A stretch of 64,000 nucleotides of DNA from Sesamum alatum (taxonomy: Eukaryota > Streptophyta > Magnoliopsida > Lamiales > Pedaliaceae). Below the pieces are notes generated by a model. It had not been told where the DNA came from, searched no databases, and saw only the letters and a program-made list of their open reading frames with translations. The position numbers were made by a program, and so were the translations under genes. Every line of letters starts with the position of its first letter. Position 1 is the stretch's first letter. The stretch covers positions 7,765,001-7,829,000 of the forward strand of contig JACGWO010000006.1 of the NCBI GenBank assembly GCA_034509735.1, written 5' to 3'. Below, one piece after another: positions 57,047 through 64,000 of the stretch.

Positions 57047-57447
57047 CACTACAAGAAAAAGCATTTATTATGACAAAACTAATTATAACAAAAGCATAGG
57101 TGGTCACAAAATAATAATATGATTGTACAGGTGATTGATTCTATACTAAAGAACGCAAAACCGTCTCAACTCAATTAGACTGCAAAGTACAATTTTAATG
57201 ATTGTTGGGTTGGACTTAGGCTAAATTTTCTAAAAATCGTAATTATTGAATTGAGCAAAAAAATTACCTAAATTGGCCGAATTCGTACCACGTAGACTCC
57301 TACTACCCGAGAAAAAGCTTTCATACCCTTATAATCAAAATCCTACTCAATGTGTAGAAGACCTTAGATCATTTAAGCAACTATTTTATTTATATTCTCT
57401 ATGCATTGTATATTCATTAAAATTATAGTTATAATTATAAGTACACC
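57047..57447. other. Orphan CACTA end and spacer
   Basis: CACTACAAGAAAAAGC at 57047 looks like a CACTA terminal repeat, but no partner end lies before the next MITE. No gene is seen. Confidence 0.4.
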
Positions 57448-57730
57448 CACTAGAAATTTTTTTTATATTTAATCATAGCTAATTGTTATGGTTAAAAATA
57501 AATAGTCGTAGTGAATAGTTATTCACAACGGTTATACAATGGTTATTGGCCGTGGTATTTACGAGTGTGGCTAAAACATTTGTCATATTTGCTATGGCTC
57601 ATAACCATGGCAAATATAGTTTTCATGGTGGATAATCCAAATTTTTGCAACGACTTTTGTTTAACCATGATTAATAATAAGTATTTACCATGGGTTCAAT
57701 CCGTAGCGAATAATGAATTTTCTTCTAGTA
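57448..57730. mobile_element. CACTA MITE related to 4112-4420
   Basis: Starts CACTAGAAATTTTTTTTA and ends AATTTTCTTCTAGTA. Long stretches match the copy at 4112 (GTTATGGTTAAAAATAAATA, GTGTGGCTAAAACATT, TTTTTGCAACGA). Confidence 0.75.
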
Positions 57731-58549
57731 ATCCCCCTAATCAGTAGCGAAAGTTTATATAAATACCCTTGAGATACATTACACTAACACCCCATCAAAA
57801 GGTATACCTATAATTTTATAAAAAACACGAGGTATTTATATAATTATGCCTAACTTCATATATTTCAACGTTAAAAAAAAAAATGATTCTTATCAAGTTG
57901 ATTCATTCTTTTTTCAGTAGCATGCATGATTCTTATCATATCATTCAGCTGACCAAGACTTAGTAGAGGAATTTAAGAGGTAGCTTCTTAGAAAATTCGA
58001 ACACTACTTAGAAAATTTCGTGACAGTGTGGTAGTATTTTAGCTTATGCAGCAGCGAAGACTCTGTCTAAGAGAAAAACAGTATTAGAGCTGACTTTAGC
58101 TTCATCAACGCAGAAAAAATAGCAGTCGCATTCTTTCGACTAAAAAATGTTTGAAAGCTTATAAGTTGTTTGTTTCGTAGTTGCCCATTCTTCCTTACCC
58201 CTCACTTGACGTAGACGACTACAAATTGAGAAGTTTTGTTAAAGATATTAATATTAAGTGATTCTCTTCTATAGTTTAAGATGGGGTGGTTGTTTTGACA
58301 TACGGTATCGAAGCCAGGATACAGACATGGTAAATTTTAACACAATCGAGTTTAGTCGGACTTAAACTAGATGGCAAGTACAATATACTTGTCGTGTGAT
58401 TGGTGTACAACTTAAAAAAAATGATCAATCACATGACAAGTGTATCACTTACTCTGTGATCGGTTTGGTTCGACCAAACCTGATTTGACTAAGAATCTTT
58501 ATGTTAAACTCAACATGCCATCAGGTAAACAGGTTAATAGGCAAAAGAA
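57731..58549. other. Spacer with MITE remnant
   Basis: Positions 57740-57870 keep part of the element family at 2812-3070 (ACATTACACTAACACC, TTTATATAATTATGCC). No gene is seen. Confidence 0.45.
58340..58500. mobile_element. Foldback of about 150 bases, copy 2
   Basis: Shares GTGTGATTGGTGTAC, AAAAAATGATCAATCACAT and a TCGACCAAACC-type end with 43853-43992. Confidence 0.5.
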
Positions 58550-59636
58550 GGGGAAATCGCAATTTTGGTCCGATATGTTAGGGTTTTTTTCAATTTAGTC
58601 TCTTTGTTATGATTTTTCACATTGCATCACATAAGTTAAAAATAGTTACCAACCCTAAAGTATATAGCCCACATCCATTACCCCTCCTAAAGTATTAAAA
58701 CCTTCAAAAAAAAAAAACCTTGATCTTCTAACTCTTTTACTTTTAAAGTTTGGAAAGTCTATTTTACCATTACTAAAAATTAATTTCTAAAAAAAAATTA
58801 AAGGGATTTTTAAAATACCAAAATTACTCTTTTTTAAAGCTTTGTCTAATTCTAGTTTCACTTGTTCATCGAGCTCTTTTTATTTTTATAATTCTAAAGT
58901 ATTTGGAGCTCATTTTATTTTAATTTTACTTATTTGTCAAACAAAGTTAAAAATCCATTTATACATGCATATAATTACCATATATATAAATATATATTAA
59001 TTGTATATTTCTTATTAGCTCATCAGCCCTTTCGATTTTATTAATTGTATTTTTATTTAGTAAATATATAAATATATATGTACGTATAAATTTATTTTTA
59101 GTTTGGTTTGAAAAACAAGTGAAACTAAAATAAAATTAGCTCCAAGTACTTTAGAATTATGAAAATAACAAGAGCTCGATGAACAAATGAAACAAAAATT
59201 AGACAGAGCTCGACAAAGGATGATTTTAGTATTTTACAAATTCATTTTTTTTTTTTCAGAAAGCAATGTTTAGTAAGGGTAAACTTGACTTTTTTAAGCT
59301 TAAAAGTTAAAGAAGTTAGAAGGTCAGTAGTTTTTTGTTTTTAATACTTTAGGGAGGTAATTGATGTGGGGTGGATACTTTAGGGGTGGTAATTGTGTTT
59401 AACCATTTTATCAATTTTAGTCCTCACATGTGTTTTTCGTCCAATAATTAAAAGAACAGTTAGCAGTCTCACGTGCATTTCCATACATTTTCAGTTAATT
59501 AATTGACAAAAAATGCACGTGGGGATCAAAATTAAGAAAAAATTTAATTTATGGATGCAATGTGAAAAAATTATAATATGATTAAATTAAAAAAAAAAAA
59601 GGCCTAGCATATAGGATCAAAAATCCAATTTTTCTG
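58550..59636. mobile_element. Mutator-like palindromic MITE split by another hairpin element
   Basis: The outer ends are GGGGAAATCGCAATTTTGG and the complement-like AATCCAATTTTTCTG. The flanks GCAAAAGAA (58541-58549) and ACAAAAGAA (59637-59645) form a 9-base duplication with one mismatch. The left arm breaks at about 58634 and resumes at 59405. Confidence 0.7.
58635..59404. mobile_element. Inner long-arm hairpin element
   Basis: The two halves (about 58635-58950 and 59090-59404) are inverted copies. Paired motifs include ACCCCTCCTAAAGTATTAAA with TTTAATACTTTAGGGAGGT, GTCTAATT with AATTAGAC, and TCATCGAGCTC with GAGCTCGATGA. The arms are about 300 bases long. Confidence 0.7.
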
Positions 59637-59658
59637 ACAAAAGAAAAGTCACCATAAA

Positions 59659-59661
<3 letters not shown>

Positions 59662-59729
<68 letters not shown>
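59662..59729. repeat. (TA)n(GA)n compound microsatellite
   Basis: About 14 TA units pass directly into about 19 GA units. Confidence 0.95.
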
Positions 59730-59731
<2 letters not shown>

Positions 59732-60001
59732 ATGTGACCCGTGAACTTTAGAGAGAGCAATAAGACCCCAAACGTGGAAAGCATTGAATTTCTTTTTTAG
59801 AAGTTTAAAGAATCACACTGTCCTTTTTTGGTTCATGAGTTTCTTGTTTATTAGTATTTTCAAGTGAGAATAAAATGCAATTACTGTGAGTTAGAAGATT
59901 AACCAATTATAAAGAAAAGAATATATATGAAAAAATTAAGAAAAATAGTGTGAAACTATATATTTTTTACATACAAATTAAAGAAAAATATAATTTTGTT
60001 A

Positions 60002-60537
60002 GGAAAAATTGCAATTTTGGTCCTGTATGTATAGGGGTTGGCATTTTTAGTCCTGTACAATTTTATTTTTATATTTTGATTCTGTAAGTTCGCGATTTTT
60101 GCATTTTTGGTCCTATTCCGGCGAAAATGGCCAAAAAAAGTCATGTGCGAGGCACATGACCACATTTTAAAAAAATTTCCGGCCATTTTCACCGGAATAG
60201 GATCAAAAATATGAAAATCGCGAACTTACAGGACCAAAATACGAAAATAAAATCGTACAGGACTAAAAATGCCAACTCCCTATACTACAGGACCATTGCA
60301 ATTTTCCCTGAAAAATATTCTCATTAGTGATAACAAAAAATTATTGGGGAAATTGCAATTTTAGTCCTGTATGTAAAGGGAGTTGGCATTTTTAGTCCTG
60401 TACGATTTTATTTTCGCCGGAATAGGACCAAAAATGCAAAAATCACGAATTTACAGGACAAAAATGCAAAAATAAAATCGTACAGGACTAAAAATGCCAA
60501 CCTCCTATACATACAGGACCAAAATTGTAATTTTTCC
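60002..60537. mobile_element. Compound palindromic MITE with exact 10-base duplication
   Basis: AATTTTGTTA occurs at 59992-60001 and 60538-60547. Between them lie two successive palindromes of one family (60002-60308 and 60353-60537). The outer ends GGAAAAATTGCAATTTTGG and the complement of GGAAAAATTACAATTTTGG match, so both palindromes share one duplication. Confidence 0.8.
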
Positions 60538-60570
60538 AATTTTGTTACCCATAATAATTCAACAAATTTT

Positions 60571-60903
60571 GGGCTAGCTATAATTCGTCCTGTAACTTAG
60601 GGTCAGTACATTTTTTCGTCCTATTGATTATGAATTTTCATTAATGTTTCATAAGTTACAAAAAAATCACACTTTTAGTCATTTCGTCAAATTTCATTTG
60701 TATTTTAACGGAAAGTTGATGGTTGTTAACTCTTCGACCTTCTAGATAACGCCCACGTGCTTGGCACCTATCTTTTCCAATAAAATACCAATAAAATTAG
60801 TGTGATTTTTTGCAAATTATGATATCATTAATGAAAATCACTTAACTAATGAGACGAAAATTATACTGATCCTAAAATATAGAACAAAAAATACCATTTC
60901 CCC
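60571..60903. mobile_element. Foldback MITE
   Basis: The arms CTATAATTCGTCCTGTA, GGGTCAGTA and GAATTTTCATTAATG are answered by CATTAATGAAAATCAC, TACTGATCC and TATAGAACAAAAAATACC. No certain target duplication. Confidence 0.6.
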
Positions 60904-60944
60904 ATTTTTTAGTTTATATGTGTAAGAATATATATATATATATA

Positions 60945-61115
60945 TACATAATTATGAATCTCAAATTATGAGCAAGTGGTTGAGTAGTGAGACGCGGGAT
61001 TGAAGATTCAAACAGGGAAGGACAACTCCATCTATACGATTGCATCTTGTGATTTACTTATGTCAACCATTATTTGTTAAAGACTTAAAGACTTTGTGCA
61101 AAGTAAACCACTCAA
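60945..61115 (+). mobile_element. Possible tRNA-related SINE
   Basis: GTGGTTGAGTAGTGAGACG resembles an A box, and GAAGATTCAAACAGGG, about 20 bases on, a B box. The spacing is shorter than usual, there is no second copy in the window, and no tail is defined. Confidence 0.25.
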
Positions 61116-62100
61116 GAAATTTCGTGCTTTGCTGCTAACTTAGAGCGTCTATATATATATACCAGCCCCACCACGTCCACCCCTCCAGAAGACTTTAAAG
61201 AAAAAAAAAAGAAATAAATAAATCAAACAAGAATGTGATGCATGATTTGTCATTACTACTACTACGTACAATAATAAAAATTATTATTATCCATAATGAA
61301 TATAAATTGTGAGTGATGGGGTGTAATTCGGAAAGTAGTAGATCCAAGCACAATCACACAAAACGACGTCGTGAATCAGAAATTTGAGAATTTTTCTCAA
61401 GAGTATATTTCTTAAAATAGTAATCAAGTGCCTTTACATTAGATTTTGAGGTCCTATTTATAGTAAATGAGGGAGGGCAGAAAGATAATTTTACCCTCGC
61501 ACCGCCTCTAATCTAACGGTTACAATTTAATCTTCGGAGGGGCTTTGGTAATTGGCTCAACCCCACTAACTTCTACAAATCACTTCCACCAATGGTATTT
61601 TGGTAAATACATGCATGTTTGGGGGCATTTTGGTAATTTTCCATTCTAATTTATTTTGTCTCCATCAGCAGCCCCCCAACTTCCAAATGCCTCAGGAAAA
61701 TTTGGAAGTTCTAACAAACAGTCTGTATTTGATGCAGCTTCTTCTTTTGATAGTTTTCTTCTGCCATGAACTCCTTCCCTCTTTGGACTCTTCTTGGCAT
61801 GAGTTCTTCCTCCATCAGGGCTCTTTTTGGTTGAAATCCTTCTTTTGCTAGGACTCTTCTGGTCTTCTATATAAACTTGGTGGGACATTCTGACTTCTTT
61901 ATCTTGTTTTTGTTTTGTCTGTCTTCCTGGTCTTAGCCACATTTCAGAAAAATGTCGAAACGTGTTGGTTCAGGTATATAGCTCTTCGTCTCTTTTTTTC
62001 TTGTAGTAATTTCGTTTATAGAATTCCAAAGATCATCCCTCGTAAGTCTGGAAAAAAAAAAAAAGAAAAGAAACAACTATGTCAGTCTAAAAAATTTAGG
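61116..62100 (+). other. Upstream region of the Transposase_28-type gene
   Basis: It holds short tracts GTCTCCATCAG and CAGCCCCCCAACTTCC (61660-61685). No second copy of this stretch occurs in the window, so an LTR cannot be shown. A short ATG frame at 61952 (MSKRVGSG) ends at a possible donor but does not join convincingly to the gene. Confidence 0.4.
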
Positions 62101-64000
62101 ATGTCTAGTGCTCAAGAAAATACTCAACGGGGCGTCGCCGGAAGTTCGTTGGTGCCGGGTCGAGGTAACATGCCTCGACCCGGGGCTGGTCGAGGCACCG
62201 CGCCTCAACCAGGGTTCGGCCGAGGCGATCCGCCTCGACCTGAACCTGGCTGTGGCTCCATGCCTCGGCTGGATCCCGGCCGAAGGCGGCCCCTTCCCCC
62301 TCCTACCACCTCTCTTGGACGTCCTAATGTCGCAGACTTTGATCACGAGGTGATTAAAGCAATCAGAATTTTACCCGCGTGTCCTTCGAATTCGTTAAGT
62401 CTTTCCATAGGGTCTAGCTCAAAAGAAACTTCCCCAATTCTCTCTAGCCTTGAGGTTGATTTAGATGATTTTGGTATAGATGGAACCGAGTCTTCGTCAG
62501 TCCCCCAATCTACGTCTCGTTGTCGCATCATGGATGTTGAAAATTTTCATAGTTGCGTGAGTCCTGAGGAGTTTCATATCCTTGGGAACAAAATCAACCT
62601 CTCTTCTGAGTTCACCATCCTTCTCCCCTAGTGTCGATGATAGGATCAAGCATCCACCATTGGGATTCTTCACGGCCTATTTGTCTTTCTTTGCCTCTGG
62701 TTTTACACTTCGCCCTCATCCTCTATTGTTAGAGATCATCACCCGCACTACTCTGAGTATCAGCCAGTTTACCCCCAACTCCTTCGTATGCTTCGAGGGG
62801 TTCCTTCAGCGCTTTGAGGATCTCGACCTGACCCCCTCATTCGAGGCTTTCTACACATTGTTCACAGTTAGGAAGGTCTCCAATGACTCCTACTTCTACT
62901 TCTATCCCCAAGGTGGCTGTAAATTTCTTGAGGGTGGTACTTTCTCGAAAGATCCCTGGAAGGAAAAATTCCTAAATGTAAAAGACCTAACCTGGGGGTT
63001 GGTGGCTCCTTGGGGGTGGTCGCCCCTTGTGCCTGATCCTGTCTATGATCTCTGTATGTCATTTATTGGGGCAGGGTTGTTTGATCAATTCCTTGATGTC
63101 AAAACTTTAGTGTCTGTTGGTACTTGATTTTGTCTTTTGTAAACTCTTACTTGTTTAAAAAAAAATTTCCTTGTCATCTCACTCTTTTTTTGTTGACCTC
63201 TTGCAGGAAAGAAAGTTACTCTTAATGATGTTCATCGCTTCAGGACAGATCGAGAGAGGGAGAATGCTCAAAGGCCTCGTAATCCTCCTCCGCCCCCTTT
63301 GAGGAGGTGGAAAAACAGTCGCCGATGTTCTCCTCCTCCCCGCGCCAGGGATCCTCTTGGTAGCTCAGGACGAAGTGAAGGGCGTTCCTCCCCCCCTCAC
63401 GGGGGCAGTGGTTCTAAACATTCTCGAGAGGGTGAAGCTGATCCCCCTCACTATGGATTAGGGAAAAGACTCTTCACATACGGGACTAACCGGCAAGGAG
63501 AGATTTTGTCCTTCTGGGACGCCGCTGACTACGACATTGCTTATGAGAAGTCGAGGGATCTCGTGAGCCCCTATGATGTATCCCGACTTGGTGCTCTTTC
63601 CAGTGGCACTCTCATTGGATTACTTCAGGCTGAAGCAGCTAGGGTTCGTTTTCTTCCTTTGTGTTTTATATAACTTCTTTAGTTACTGATACCTTTGGCG
63701 AGGGGTTTCTATTTTCTCAGGTGATAAACCATACTGAGGCGACTGAGATGCGCCTAGGCATGTATGAGAAAGAGATCCAAGAATTGAAGGATGCCCTTGA
63801 GAATGCTAGAAAAGACCTGAATCATTGCCAAGAAGATCTTAAAGCTGCTTCAGCCGAGCAGGTTAAGTGAAAAGATAGCTACAACCGGGAGGATACCTCG
63901 GGGAAGACGTTCTTGAAATCAGAGGCCAGCAAGATTTACTTGGACTGCGTGTGGAATGATTTCAAGGAGAAGTACGTGGGATCTGATGAGTTTGACCAAG
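62101..64000 (+). pseudogene. Transposase_28-type (putative gypsy-type) gene, split and truncated
   Basis: The first exon starts at ATG 62101 (MSSAQENTQRG). It has four 10-residue glycine/arginine/proline repeats, an acidic middle, then the conserved block KHPPLGFFTAYLSFFASGFT with RPHPLLLEIITRTTLSISQF and TPNSFVCFEGFLQRFEDLDL. That block is the signature of Pfam Transposase_28, found in gypsy-type and related plant elements. A one-base frameshift near 62630 separates the repeats from the block. Introns are 63120-63206 and 63644-63720, with frames joining as SVG-KKVTLND and EAAR-VINHTEA. The third exon is a coiled coil (MRLGMYEKEIQELKDALENA) with an in-frame TGA at 63868. It then continues KTFLKSEASKIYLDCVWNDF to the window edge. 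Its biochemical role is unknown. Confidence 0.7.
62158..62277 (+). repeat. Four 30-base tandem coding repeats
   Basis: Each unit encodes ten residues of the pattern GRGxxPRPxx (GRGNMPRPGA, GRGTAPQPGF, GRGDPPRPEP, GCGSMPRLDP). The RGG-like composition suggests nucleic-acid binding. Confidence 0.85.

Noticed and set aside
1..64000. CRISPR arrays, bacterial operons, phage or organelle gene clusters
   Set aside because: No regularly spaced repeats with unique spacers, no Shine-Dalgarno-led gene chains and no plastid or mitochondrial genes were seen; split genes and plant transposons account for the recognisable content.

Overview
This window looks like nuclear DNA of a dicot plant. The AT content is high, the genes are split by GT-AG introns, and most of the sequence is transposable elements and their debris. 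The mevalonate kinase sequence and the element families fit an asterid, perhaps Lamiales, but the species call is only an inference. I see no prokaryotic gene, CRISPR array or rRNA.

Only two ordinary host genes are visible, both on the minus strand. The left edge carries the first exon of an F-box/PP2-B-like gene (345-635), with TATA boxes just upstream. A complete five-exon mevalonate kinase gene lies at 30197-33950. Its splice sites join into one 385-residue frame with all expected GHMP-kinase motifs. It supplies the phosphomevalonate step of cytosolic/peroxisomal isoprenoid synthesis.

The rest is layered mobile DNA. From 0.8 to 8.7 kb there is a series of small foldback elements (Mutator-like, Tourist-like, CACTA-derived) and a tRNA-derived SINE. 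From 10.4 to 13.7 kb lies a truncated Ty1/copia element with one LTR. From 13.7 to 23.6 kb lies an L1-type LINE, split by a copia element (15180-20292) that has both LTRs, a PBS and a PPT. A second LINE remnant occupies 24.3-26.3 kb. From 36.1 to 43.5 kb is an old copia with 1.47-kb LTRs; one LTR carries a hAT-like insertion with an 8-bp target duplication. From about 46.4 to 54.4 kb is a decayed CACTA transposon. A GC-rich, non-coding LTR retrotransposon (49135-53517, a LARD-type element) has jumped into its second transposase gene. From 55.5 to 57.7 kb is a cluster of CACTA MITEs. From 58.5 to 60.9 kb are nested and compound palindromes. From 62.1 kb to the right edge is a split Transposase_28-type (putative gypsy-type) gene with a frameshift and a stop.

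The elements do not form a pathway. What they share is an insertion history that can be read from nesting and target-site duplications: LARD in CACTA, copia in LINE, hAT in copia LTR, hairpin in hairpin. The least described material is the set of palindromic Mutator-like elements with 9-10-bp duplications, the compound palindrome at 60002-60537, the SINE family with copies at 8.7 and 44.1 kb, and the non-coding LTR element. All coordinates were read by eye, so element edges without a target-site duplication may be off by some bases.
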